From positions 1,417,001 through 1,481,000 of the forward strand of contig NZ_CP017147.1 of the NCBI RefSeq assembly GCF_001741865.1: DNA of 64,000 bases, given 5' to 3'. The translations under genes were made by a program, and so were the position numbers. The notes under the pieces were generated by a model. It worked only from the letters and a program-made list of their open reading frames with translations. It was not told the DNA's origin and searched no databases. Positions 26,670-34,962 of this stretch are shown in pieces (the first letter of the stretch is position 1; each line of letters starts with the position of its first letter). The stretch comes from Bosea vaviloviae. Lineage in GTDB: Bacteria; Pseudomonadota; Alphaproteobacteria; Rhizobiales; Beijerinckiaceae.

Positions 26670-27334
26670 AGCCCGAGCAGGCCGGGCAAGCCGCCAATGT
26701 CCTTGATCTCGTGATAGCCGTAGGAATCGATGCCCGGCTCATGGCCGCGATTCACGAAGACACGCTGGCCGATCTTCATGTCGTAGGCGGTCATCAGATC
26801 GTAGCGCAGGCTCGACGAGCAATGCATGACGTCGGCCGGACCGCAGCCCAGCATGTCGAACATGTATTCGAAAGCCCGCTGCAGCGGCTTGTAGGCTTGC
26901 GCCTCCTGCGCCGTATAGGCGGCATGGAAGGGCGCGCCGAGCTTGGCCATGGAATAGGGGATAAGGTCCGTCATCGAATTAGAGAGGACGACGAGCGGGA
27001 TTTCCTTGGCGACCTTGGCGAGGCCCGCGGGCACGTCGGGATGCGGAATCCAGCTCGGAATCTCGTCATAGATCCGCTGGGCGTCGGCCGGATCGAACGG
27101 CACGTTCCAGGCCTTGCAGCTGCGCTCGACCGCGTTGTGGACGACTTCGACGAACGGCTTCCAGGCGCCGAGAACCTCGTCGAGACGATAGCCGCGGAAA
27201 CTCTCGTAGAACCCGTCCATCACCTCGGGCGTCAGCCTGGAGCTGTAGACCCGCCGCGCGGCCGGCCCCATCTGGAAATCGATCAGCGTGCCGTAGCAGT
27301 CGAAGGTGATGAATTTCGGCCGAGCGGTGCTCAT
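26666..27334 (-). CDS. HAD-superfamily hydrolase, 2-haloacid dehalogenase (type II)-like
   Basis: About 222 residues, with motif I ITFDCYGTLIDF (Asp12), LVVLSNSMTDL as motif II and a Lys-containing YKPLQRAFEYM segment as motif III. The ATG at 27334 precedes motif I by the usual distance; the frame continuing to 27439 has no family similarity. It is the first gene of a two-gene operon with the aldehyde dehydrogenase, overlapping it by 4 bp. Paired HAD/aldehyde dehydrogenase genes are a recurring neighbourhood, but the hydrolase substrate is unknown. Confidence 0.82.
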   Translation of the reverse strand: MSTARPKFITFDCYGTLIDFQMGPAARRVYSSRLTPEVMDGFYESFRGYRLDEVLGAWKPFVEVVHNAVERSCKAWNVPFDPADAQRIYDEIPSWIPHPDVPAGLAKVAKEIPLVVLSNSMTDLIPYSMAKLGAPFHAAYTAQEAQAYKPLQRAFEYMFDMLGCGPADVMHCSSSLRYDLMTAYDMKIGQRVFVNRGHEPGIDSYGYHEIKDIGGLPGLLGL

Positions 27335-27581
27335 TGCGTCTCTCGTCTTCGGATGTGGCCGCGACGGCCCAATCCGCCGCGTTTCATCAAAGATTAGGGC
27401 GGACGCACAGGCACGGAGGTGGAATCGCGTCCGGTCCAACGAAGATTCTGCCGATCAGATGGCCCGGTTCGGCATGGATTGCCGCAGCAGGCGAAAGGAT
27501 GCGCGGGATGGCCGGTGGGCTCTGTTAGGCTCCTGCCATCGCCGCTCGACCGAGCGCCTATGACCTGATGGCGGATACTCA

Positions 27582-28727
27582 ATGACTGTCGAAGCCGTGC
27601 TGGCCGATCTCGTGGCCTTTCCGTCCGTATGCCGTACGCCGAACGGCGCGATCGTCGCGCATGTCCGCGGCTTTCTTGCCGGCTACGGCGTCGAGAGCGT
27701 GGTCCTGCCCGGGCCGGAGGGAGACCGCTCGAACCTCTTCGCCACGATCGGGCCGCGTGTTCCCGGCGGCATCATCCTGTCGGCCCATCTCGACGTCGTG
27801 CCGGCGGCTCCCGAGGGCTGGCTTGGCGATCCCTTCAGCTTGCGGCGCAATGGCGAGCGCTTGATCGGGCGCGGCACTGTGGACATGAAGGGCTTCGTCG
27901 CCTGCGTGCTGGCGAGCGTGCCCGGTCTCGTCTCGCGCAAGCTGGCGCGCCCTGTCCATATCGCCTTGTCCTATGATGAGGAGGTCGGCTGCGTCGGTGT
28001 GCGCCATCTCATCGCGAGGCTGCCGGAGCTCTGTCCGCAGCCGGTGGGCTGCATCGTCGGCGAGCCCAGCGGCTTGCATCCCGTGCTGCGACACAAGGGC
28101 AAGATCGCCCAGCGCGTCACGGTCGACGGCAAGGCCGGGCACTCCTCCCGCCCCGACCTCGGCGACAACGCGATCCACTATGCCGCGCAACTGATCGCCG
28201 CCGTGCAGGATGAGGCGCTGCGGCATGCCGTGGCAGGTCCGTTCGCGCCCGCCTTCGCGCCGCCCTATTCGACGATCCAGGTCGGCACCATCCATGGCGG
28301 CACCGGCATCAATATCGTGCCGGCGCAATGTGTCTTCGAGATCGAGGCGCGCGCCATCGCCGGCCAGGAGCCTGCTGGCCTGCTGGCGTTCCTGCCGGGG
28401 GAGGCCGAGCGCATTCGCGAGGCAGCCGAGAAGACCGGCCATCGCGTCGCCTTCGGCTTCGAGACGATGAGCAACTACCCGCCGCTCGATCTCGACGAGG
28501 CCGATCCGCTGGTCGCGTTGACCGAGACGGCGTCAGGGATGAAGCGCCAGCAGGCGGTCAGCTTCGGCACCGAGGCCGGGCTCTATCAGGCGGCGGGCAT
28601 CGCTGCGATCGTGTGCGGGCCGGGCGACGTCAACCGCGCCCACAAGCCGGAGGAATACATCACCGACGGCGAACTCGCGGGTGCGATGGCGATGATCTCA
28701 CGGCTTGCCGATACGCTGGCTGCCTGA
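27582..28727 (+). CDS. argE: acetylornithine deacetylase (ArgE)-like M20 metallopeptidase
   Basis: A 381-residue M20-family amidohydrolase with a two-metal site. The ligands fall in LSAHLDVVP, RGTVDMKGF (Asp shared by both metals), SYDEEVGCVG (catalytic Glu pair) and GEPSG. The dimerisation domain begins near KGKIAQRVTVDGKAGHSSRPDLGDNA. This is the ArgE subgroup, which removes N-acetyl groups from ornithine or other N-acyl amino acids. The catabolic surroundings and the lack of arginine-synthesis genes suggest a broader N-acyl amino-acid deacylase. It is divergent from the HAD/aldehyde dehydrogenase pair. Confidence 0.85.
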   Translation: MTVEAVLADLVAFPSVCRTPNGAIVAHVRGFLAGYGVESVVLPGPEGDRSNLFATIGPRVPGGIILSAHLDVVPAAPEGWLGDPFSLRRNGERLIGRGTVDMKGFVACVLASVPGLVSRKLARPVHIALSYDEEVGCVGVRHLIARLPELCPQPVGCIVGEPSGLHPVLRHKGKIAQRVTVDGKAGHSSRPDLGDNAIHYAAQLIAAVQDEALRHAVAGPFAPAFAPPYSTIQVGTIHGGTGINIVPAQCVFEIEARAIAGQEPAGLLAFLPGEAERIREAAEKTGHRVAFGFETMSNYPPLDLDEADPLVALTETASGMKRQQAVSFGTEAGLYQAAGIAAIVCGPGDVNRAHKPEEYITDGELAGAMAMISRLADTLAA

Positions 28728-28807
28728 CCGACCCTGCGCTTTCAAGCGATGCCGCCTGGCAAAATCGGAGTAGAAGACTGCTGAAGATCATCAGCAAGGA
28801 GTAGCGC

Positions 28808-29188
28808 ATGCCTGAGCGCAAGCGTGTCGAGGCCTTCGTCGCCGCCGTCGTCAGTGGCGATCATGTCGGCGCCATCCGGGACTTCTACTGCGAGGACGCC
28901 TCCATGCAGGAGAACGCAACCGAGCCACGCCGGGGACGAGATGTTCTGATGGCCCATGAGGCCAAGGCCCTGGCCCGATTGCAGCGAATGCACACCCACC
29001 CCGCCCGCGCCGTCCTCGTCGATGGCGACAGGGTGGTGATCAACTGGGTGTTCGACGCGACCGACCAGAGCGGAGTGACCCGGCGGCTCGAGGAGCTCGC
29101 GATCCAGCGCTGGCGCGGCGATCGCATCATCGAGGAGCGCTTCTTCTATGACACGGCCACGGCCTGGCGCGTGGTCGAGCCGGGGTAG
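28808..29188 (+). CDS. SnoaL-like (NTF2-fold) protein
   Basis: A small 126-residue protein with the NTF2/SnoaL pattern. An N-terminal helix (KRVEAFVAAVVSGDHVGAIRDFYCEDASMQEN) is followed by the barrel strands RAVLVDGDRVVINWVFDATD and LEELAIQRWRGDRIIEERFFYD. An excellent AAGGAG ribosome-binding site lies 6 bp before the ATG. It follows the ArgE-like gene on the same strand by 80 bp. Members serve as cyclases, isomerases or simple ligand binders, and no specific function can be assigned. Confidence 0.75.
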   Translation: MPERKRVEAFVAAVVSGDHVGAIRDFYCEDASMQENATEPRRGRDVLMAHEAKALARLQRMHTHPARAVLVDGDRVVINWVFDATDQSGVTRRLEELAIQRWRGDRIIEERFFYDTATAWRVVEPG

Positions 29189-29217
29189 GCAATACTGCCT
29201 TGCCTCGGAACCTCGCC

Positions 29218-29366
29218 GTCATCCTGGACAAGCGGCGCAGCCGCGCAGATCCATCGTAGAGCGTCATTCTCGGGCTTGTCCCGAGAATCTCGGGCCGGAA
29301 GAGGCGTCGGCAAAGGCAGGCTCCTCCATTACGAGATGCTCGGGTCAAGCCCGAGAATGACGGCGG
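29218..29366. repeat. two CCCGAGAATGACG-type palindromic elements
   Basis: The convergent gap contains CATTCTCGGGCTTGTCCCGAGAAT (29263-29290 region) and CTCGGGTCAAGCCCGAGAATGACG (29339-29362 region), preceded by a CGTCATCCTGGACAAGCGGCG half element. These are relatives of the elements at 19339 and 55745. They lie between the SnoaL-like gene and the oxidoreductase gene and could stop transcription from both sides. Confidence 0.6.
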
Positions 29367-29369
29367 GCT

Positions 29370-30695
29370 CTAGAATTCGCCGATCTCGCCCTTGGAACCG
29401 TCGATCAATCGTGAATGCCGGAAGGGGCTGGGATCGACGATCGGCGTGTCTCCGACTGCCAGGTCGGCGGCGAGATGGCCGATGCCGGGCCCGAGCCCGA
29501 AGCCATGTCCGCTGCAGCCGGCCGCGAGCACAAAGCCCTTCAGCCCGGCGACGGGCGAGATCACCGGCACGGCGTCCGGCGTCGAATCGACATAACCGCT
29601 CCAGCTTTCGCGGACGCCGACATCCTTGAGCGCGGGATAGAGCGCGCGTGCCCGCGCCATCGTCAATGCGATGGCGCTGCGGCTGGGGGCGGGATCGAGC
29701 ACGCGGATGCGTTCGAACGGCGTTTCCTTGTCGAAGGCCCAGTTCCCCATCATGGCTTCGGGCCCCTTGAAGAAGGAGGGGCCGATGCCAAACTCCAGCG
29801 CCTTCAGGCGCCGGACGAACATCGGCATGAAGTCGCGGGCATAGCGCAGGCCCTGCGGCGTCACATCGAGCGTCGCCTTGCCGCTGATCGCGATCGTATA
29901 GCTGCCGTCGAGCCGGCGTGTCAGCGCGCAGTCGGGCGTATAGAGTGCATCGAGCAGTTGCGGCGCGATCTCCGTCCGCAGAATTGACTGGCGGGCGCTC
30001 GCCTGGGGGAAGCGAAGACCATGGCGGCGGCAGAAGGCCGAAGCCCAGGCGCCGCCGGACAGGATGACGGACCGGGTCCGGATCGATCCCTTCTCGGTGA
30101 TCACGCCCGTGACGGCGCCATTGGTGATGTCGAGCCCGCGCGCGGCGCAATCCTGATGGATCGTCGCGCCGTTCAGCCTTGCGCCATGAGCGAGCACCGG
30201 AGCGGCCAGGGCTGGTTCGGCCTTGCCATCGCTGACCGAATGCACGCCGCCGAGCCAGGATTTGCCGGTGCCGCTTGTCATGGCGCTGGCCTCGGCACCC
30301 GACAACATGCGCGTGTCGATGCCGAATTGCTGGGCCGTTCCGCGCCATTTCTCCCATTGCGCGATCTGGCTGGCATCGTTGCTGGCATAGACCAGCCCGC
30401 TGCGCCGGAAGCCGATATCGCGGCCGATCTCGCCGTTGAAGCGCTCCCACAATTCCATGGCGCGCATGGCGAGCGGCAATTCGCGCGCATCGCGGTTCTG
30501 TTGCCGGCACCAGCCCCAGTTGCGGCTCGATTGTTCGCCGCCGACGACGCCCTTCTCCAGCAGCGCGACGGAATGGCCGCGCTTCGCCAGATAATAGGCC
30601 GCGGCGCTGCCAACGATGCCGGCGCCGATGACCACGACATCGACCTCGGTCGGCAGGCGCTCGTCGCTGGCGATGCGTTCGATCGTCGGTGACAT
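29370..30695 (-). CDS. DAO-family FAD-dependent oxidoreductase (relative of the one at 32605)
   Basis: A 441-residue protein with the FAD motif VDVVVIGAGIVGSAAAYYLAKRGHSVALLEKGVVGGEQSSRNWGWCRQQNRD. The C-terminal GFVLAAGCSGHGFGLGPGIGHLAADL completes the fold. The SSRNWGWCRQQNRDxRELPLA stretch is almost the same in the protein at 32605, so the two are close relatives. It ends a minus-strand operon in which the order of transcription is regulator, DAO, RidA, amidase, DAO. The substrate is an amine or N-substituted amino acid by family. Two relatives in one operon suggest two related substrates or steps. Confidence 0.87.
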   Translation of the reverse strand: MSPTIERIASDERLPTEVDVVVIGAGIVGSAAAYYLAKRGHSVALLEKGVVGGEQSSRNWGWCRQQNRDARELPLAMRAMELWERFNGEIGRDIGFRRSGLVYASNDASQIAQWEKWRGTAQQFGIDTRMLSGAEASAMTSGTGKSWLGGVHSVSDGKAEPALAAPVLAHGARLNGATIHQDCAARGLDITNGAVTGVITEKGSIRTRSVILSGGAWASAFCRRHGLRFPQASARQSILRTEIAPQLLDALYTPDCALTRRLDGSYTIAISGKATLDVTPQGLRYARDFMPMFVRRLKALEFGIGPSFFKGPEAMMGNWAFDKETPFERIRVLDPAPSRSAIALTMARARALYPALKDVGVRESWSGYVDSTPDAVPVISPVAGLKGFVLAAGCSGHGFGLGPGIGHLAADLAVGDTPIVDPSPFRHSRLIDGSKGEIGEF

Positions 30696-30783
30696 GAATC
30701 CAAAGCTCCGGGGGACAGTCTCGTCGCGACGTTAGCGCGCGAGCGGCTGCCGGCATTGGATCATCTTTGCGTCTGCGTCGGTC

Positions 30784-32130
30784 TCAATGCCGCAGGGCGG
30801 CCTCGATCCCAGCCGCGATCGAAAACAAGGCATGATCGCCGCCGGTCTCGCCCGTCAGCATCAGTCCGACCGGCGCTTGTCCGGGCTCGTGGCAAGGCAG
30901 GCTGATCGAGCAGCGGTCGAGGAAATTGCCGAGGCTCGGATTGCGCAGCAGCAGCGCGTTGAGCCGGAAATACTCGGCATCCCCGGCGAGCTCGTCGAGG
31001 CGCGGCGCGATGATCGGGCAGGTCGGCATCACCAGCGCGTCGTATTCGGCCGTCTGCGCATCCATCGCCGCAATGATATCGCGCCGCGCCTGAACCAGAT
31101 TGTAATAGTCTGCGGCCAGCATCTGCGCGCCGGTCGCGATCCTGCTGCTGATGCGTGGATCGTAGAGATCGCCCTTGCTCGCCAGCAACGCCCGGTGCCA
31201 GGCAAAGGCTTCGGGCGCCGCGAAGCCACCCTTGGCTATGACCATCGCCTGGCCGATCTCGGAGAGCGGCGCGAAATCGATTTCGACGATGCGCGCCCCA
31301 AACCCGCTCAATCGCGTGATCGCCTTGTCGAAGGCGGCGGAGACCGCTGCATCCATGCCGTCGCGCACGATCTGGGTCGGGATCGCCAGGCGCAGGCCCG
31401 ACGCGGGCCGCGCTGCGGGCAAGGCAGGCGTCTCGCCCGCCAGCACGCCGTCGACGATGGCGCAGCAGCCGACGCTGGCGCCGAGCGGCCCGAGCGAATC
31501 CAAGCTGCCCGAAAGCGGGATGACGCCGTCGAGCGGCACCCGCCGCGCGGTCGGCTTGTAGCCGACGATGCCGCAGAGCGCGGCTGGAATGCGGCAGGAG
31601 CCGCCGGTGTCGCTGCCGAGTGCGACGAGTGCCATTCCATCCGCGACCGCCACGGCCGAGCCTGACGAGCTGCCGCCCGGAATGCGGCGCGAGGTGCGGT
31701 CCCAGGGGCTGAGCGGCGTGCCGTAATGCGGGTTAGCGCCGATGCCGGAATAGGCGAATTCGGTCATGTTGGCGCGGCCGATGGGGATGAATCCGGCCGC
31801 CAGCATGCGCGCGATCGTCGGCGCATGGGCTTTTGCCGGCGCGCTATCGGCGAGCGCGCGCGAGCCGGCCATGCTGCGTTCGCCGGCGACGTCGTAGAGA
31901 TCCTTCACCGCGAAGGGGATGCCGGCGAAGGGGCCGGCTGCGCGGCCGGCGCGCCGCAGCGCGTCATGCGCGTCGGCGGAGCTGCGGGCTGCATCCGCCG
32001 AGACGCAGATGAAGGCGCGTGCGCCTTCGCCGGCGGGGTCGGCGATCTTGGCCAGGCATTCCTCCACGAGGGCGCGGGCGGTGAGCGTCTCGTTTGCCAG
32101 TGCCTTGGCGGTGTCCTGCAGGGTGCGCAT
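30784..32130 (-). CDS. amidase signature family protein
   Basis: About 448 residues with the complete Ser-cisSer-Lys machinery of the amidase signature family: lysine in PFAVKDLYDVAG, the glycine/serine-rich IPGGSSSGSAVAVADG, and the nucleophile serine in GSDTGGSCRIPAALCG. The ATG at 32130 begins the family N-terminus; the frame continuing upstream to 32271 overlaps the RidA gene and is not convincing. It would hydrolyse an amide, perhaps one imported by a nearby transporter, releasing an acid and ammonia or an amine. It lies 41 bp downstream of the RidA gene in the same operon. Confidence 0.88.
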   Translation of the reverse strand: MRTLQDTAKALANETLTARALVEECLAKIADPAGEGARAFICVSADAARSSADAHDALRRAGRAAGPFAGIPFAVKDLYDVAGERSMAGSRALADSAPAKAHAPTIARMLAAGFIPIGRANMTEFAYSGIGANPHYGTPLSPWDRTSRRIPGGSSSGSAVAVADGMALVALGSDTGGSCRIPAALCGIVGYKPTARRVPLDGVIPLSGSLDSLGPLGASVGCCAIVDGVLAGETPALPAARPASGLRLAIPTQIVRDGMDAAVSAAFDKAITRLSGFGARIVEIDFAPLSEIGQAMVIAKGGFAAPEAFAWHRALLASKGDLYDPRISSRIATGAQMLAADYYNLVQARRDIIAAMDAQTAEYDALVMPTCPIIAPRLDELAGDAEYFRLNALLLRNPSLGNFLDRCSISLPCHEPGQAPVGLMLTGETGGDHALFSIAAGIEAALRH

Positions 32131-32171
32131 CTCGTCCGTCTCCTTCGCCCACCCTCGCAGCACGATCTGCG

Positions 32172-32516
32172 TCAGACCAGGGCCTGAACTTGGATTTCGA
32201 CGAGAATCGCTTCGGCTGCAAGGCGGGACTCGACGGTGGCGCGCGCCGGAGGCGCTTCGGGGTCGACCCATTCGTCCCAGGCTGCGTTCATTTCGTTGAA
32301 CGCGCCGATGTCCTTCAGCCAGATATTGGCGGTGACGATCTTCGATTTGCTGGTGCCGGCCAGCGCCAGGAAATGGTCGATCTGCGCCAGGATGTCGGCG
32401 GTCTGTTCCTTGGCGCCGCCGCTGCGATCCTTGGCCGTGATGCCGGAGAGGAAGGCGAAGCCGTTGGCGACGACGACGCGGCTGAGCCGGGCGCTCTTCT
32501 CGTGACGGGTGATCAT
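32172..32516 (-). CDS. RidA family (YjgF/YER057c/UK114) enamine/imine deaminase
   Basis: A 114-residue RidA-fold protein. FLSGITAKD and the PARATVE motif with Arg92 correspond to the arginine (Arg105 in E. coli RidA) needed for imine hydrolysis, and the C-terminal VEIQVQALV matches the family. It lies between a DAO oxidoreductase gene and the amidase gene. DAO enzymes make imines from amines, and RidA proteins hydrolyse reactive imines or enamines to carbonyls and ammonia. A supporting role in this operon is therefore a reasonable inference. Confidence 0.87.
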   Translation of the reverse strand: MITRHEKSARLSRVVVANGFAFLSGITAKDRSGGAKEQTADILAQIDHFLALAGTSKSKIVTANIWLKDIGAFNEMNAAWDEWVDPEAPPARATVESRLAAEAILVEIQVQALV

Positions 32517-32604
32517 AGTGGTCGTGTCCGTTATTGGCCGTGCCGCAGAGGCGAACGGCCGGGGAAGGAAAAAGAGGTAGCTGGGGACAGTGCGCTGCCC
32601 GCTT

Positions 32605-33933
32605 TCACATCAATCCGGGTTCGCCGAGATCGCTGCCATCGACGAGGCGGCTATAGCGATAGGGGTGGGGATCGACGATCGGCGCGTCGCCCGCGATGAT
32701 GTCGGCCGCGAGCCGGCCGGCCGCCGGCCCGACGCCGAAGCCATGGCCGCTGAAGCCGGCCGAGACATGCAGGCCCGGCAGCTTGTCGATGGCCGAGATC
32801 ACCGGCACCCAATCGGCCGTGAAATCGATCAGGCCGCCATATTTGTGCATGATCTTCACATCGGCGAGCTGCGGATAGATCTCGCCGATGCGCTTCAGCG
32901 CGAAGCTGATCAGCTTTTCCTGCGGCGGCGGGTCGTAGGTCCGCATCGTCTCGAAAGGCGAGATGCTGTCATTGTTCCAGCGCATCAGGGCCTCGGGGCC
33001 CGAAAAGAAGGTTTTGTCGGCGCGGATGGTCAACAGCCTGTGGCGCTTCTTGAAGGTGGGCCAGAACGGCTTGGCGTACATCATTCCCTGCGGGCTGAGC
33101 CGAAGCAGCCCGCGCCCGCTGATGCCGATCGTGTAGCCGCCGTCGAGCCGGCGCCTGAAGGTGATGTCCGGCGTCGAGATGCCACCGACGGTGACCTCGG
33201 GTGCCGGCGCGGTGAAGAACGAGGTCGACTGCACGCCGGCCAATGGCATGTCGATGCCGTGGTGCCGGCAAAACATCGAGGTCCAGACGCCGCCGGCGAC
33301 CAGCACGGTGCTGGTGCGGATCGTGCCCTTCTCGGTCACGACTGCCGAGACACGGCCCGCCGAGGTCTCAAGCCCACGCGCCGCACAATCCTGATGGATC
33401 GTCACGCCGAGCCTGCGGGCCGCTTCCGCAAAGGCCGGGGTGGCGAGCGCCGGTTCGGCCTTGCCGTCGGTCGGCGAATGGATGCCGCCGATCCAGTTCT
33501 CGGTCGAGCCCGGCGACATCGCCTTGGCCTCGGCGGCGGAGAGCACGCGGCTATGCATCTGCATCTCGCGCGCCTTGTCGGTCCAGTTGGACCAGGCGTC
33601 GAGATCGGATTGCTTGGTCGTCACATAGACCAGGCCGGTGCGCCGGAAGCCGGTATCCGCGCCCAGTTCCTCGTTGAGCCCGTTCCACATCTCGATGGCG
33701 CGCTGGGCCAGCGGCAATTCGCGCAGGTCGCGATTCTGCTGGCGGCACCAGCCCCAGTTCCGGCTCGATTGCTCGCCCGCGACATAGCCCTTCTCGACCA
33801 CCGCGACGGAATGGCCTTTTTTGGCGAGATGATAGGCGGTGGTGATGCCGGCGATGCCGCCGCCGATCACGACGACATCGGCTGAACTCGGCAGCGTCTC
33901 ATCGCTGCGAATGCGCGTGACCGGAGGCGACAT
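32605..33933 (-). CDS. DAO-family FAD-dependent oxidoreductase (relative of the one at 29370)
   Basis: A 442-residue protein with the FAD motif ADVVVIGGGIAGITTAYHLAKKGHSVAVVEKGYVAGEQSSRNWGWCRQQNRD and C-terminal LHVSAGFSGHGFGVGPAAGRLAADIIAG. It is the first enzyme gene after the XRE-cupin regulator (59 bp gap) and precedes the RidA gene by 88 bp. Its close similarity to the oxidoreductase at 29370, including N-terminal and C-terminal motifs, points to gene duplication followed by divergence. The likely reaction is oxidative deamination or N-dealkylation of an amine. Confidence 0.87.
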   Translation of the reverse strand: MSPPVTRIRSDETLPSSADVVVIGGGIAGITTAYHLAKKGHSVAVVEKGYVAGEQSSRNWGWCRQQNRDLRELPLAQRAIEMWNGLNEELGADTGFRRTGLVYVTTKQSDLDAWSNWTDKAREMQMHSRVLSAAEAKAMSPGSTENWIGGIHSPTDGKAEPALATPAFAEAARRLGVTIHQDCAARGLETSAGRVSAVVTEKGTIRTSTVLVAGGVWTSMFCRHHGIDMPLAGVQSTSFFTAPAPEVTVGGISTPDITFRRRLDGGYTIGISGRGLLRLSPQGMMYAKPFWPTFKKRHRLLTIRADKTFFSGPEALMRWNNDSISPFETMRTYDPPPQEKLISFALKRIGEIYPQLADVKIMHKYGGLIDFTADWVPVISAIDKLPGLHVSAGFSGHGFGVGPAAGRLAADIIAGDAPIVDPHPYRYSRLVDGSDLGEPGLM

Positions 33934-33992
33934 GGGCTGGCTTTCCTTGGCGTGGCGTATTTCGGGAGAAGGGTTGGGCTCTAAATTGGGTT

Positions 33993-34616
33993 CTAAAGAT
34001 GCGTGTCGAGGACGCTCATGATCCAGAGCAGCTTGGCGTCCGCATCCGAGCGGTTGGCGATGTGGTGCGGGGCATCGCTCTTGAACTGGAAGCTGTCGCC
34101 CTCGGCAAGCCTGGCTGTGCGCTCGCCGACGGTCAGCTCGATGCTTCCCGACATGACATAGCCGCCCTTCTGCCCGGTGCCGATGAGCACGTCCTCGCTG
34201 ATTCCGCCCGGCGGCAGCGTCACGATCATGAAGCGCAGATTCTCGTCATTGCGGGGCGAGAGCAGTTCCTTCACCAGCCGCGTCTCGCCGACGACGATGC
34301 GCGGCCGCTGTGCGCCGCGCCGTACGAAGGGCGGGTCTTGCGTCGTCTGTGGCTCACGCTGCTCCAGGAATTCCCAGAGGTTCACGCCGAGCGCGGCCCT
34401 GATGCGCTGCAGCGTCTTCATCGACGGGTTGGAGTTGCCGCGTTCGATCTGGCTGATGATGCCGGCCGAGACGCCAGCCTTTGCCGCGAGATCGAGAATG
34501 GTGAGGTTGCGCTCCGCCCGCAGACTGCGCAGCCGCTCTCCGATCTGCCTCGCGCCACCTTCCGGAGGCGTCATCGCCTCGTCCGCCTTGATGTCGCGCG
34601 CACTATTTGCAGGCAT
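33993..34616 (-). CDS. XRE-cupin transcriptional regulator (PuuR-like)
   Basis: About 207 residues with an N-terminal XRE helix-turn-helix (IGERLRSLRAERNLTILDLAAKAGVSAGIISQIERGNSNPSMKTLQRIRAALGV) and a C-terminal cupin (GGYVMSGSIELTVGERTARLAEGDSFQFKSDAPHHIANRS). This is the PuuR architecture for polyamine and amine degradation operons. The ATG at 34616 is chosen over an upstream TTG; ATG 34574 is also possible. It is the first gene of the DAO-RidA-amidase-DAO operon and is divergent from the peptide-type binding protein at 34963. It could control both sides. Confidence 0.88.
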   Translation of the reverse strand: MPANSARDIKADEAMTPPEGGARQIGERLRSLRAERNLTILDLAAKAGVSAGIISQIERGNSNPSMKTLQRIRAALGVNLWEFLEQREPQTTQDPPFVRRGAQRPRIVVGETRLVKELLSPRNDENLRFMIVTLPPGGISEDVLIGTGQKGGYVMSGSIELTVGERTARLAEGDSFQFKSDAPHHIANRSDADAKLLWIMSVLDTHL

Positions 34617-34621
34617 CGTGC

Positions 34622-34647
34622 TCAAATTTCCATCTTAGTGAATTTGA
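34622..34647. promoter_or_regulatory. candidate operator for the XRE-cupin regulator
   Basis: TCAAATTT (34622-34629) and GAATTTGA (34640-34647) form a nearly perfect 8-bp inverted repeat. It lies directly upstream of the regulator ATG, in an unusually AT-rich patch. The position suggests autoregulation. Only the symmetry is seen; binding is inferred. Confidence 0.4.
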
Positions 34648-34962
34648 ATCATAGGGGCTCGGTTGTGCCGACGCAATCGGAAGAGCATCGATATCGCTTC
34701 AAAAATTCATGGATTGGCGGAAAAATTGTACAAAACTGCGCATTCTCCATGCTTTCATTCCGAGCTTCCGGACGGAGGGCAGTGCGGGATGACGCGGAAT
34801 GCCTTGACGAGAAAATCAATATAATGAAAATCGTCGGGGCCGACGTTGTTCCTGAGCCTCCCCGACTGGAGCGTCCACGAATGCCGGCAGGCCACGACGT
34901 CGGGCAGGCGTCGCGTCAGCAACCCATTGGCGGATCGCTCCGCCGCGTCAGAGGGCTTTGCG
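34648..34962. other. intergenic divergent promoter region, no gene seen
   Basis: This stretch between the XRE-cupin regulator and the peptide-type binding protein has no supported gene. It is more AT-rich than its surroundings (for example AAAAATTGTACAAAACTG and GAGAAAATCAATATAATGAAAA), which is the usual composition of promoters. The binding-protein frame is open from 34846, but codons before 34963 look non-coding. No clear operator beyond the one at 34622-34647 was found. Confidence 0.5.
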
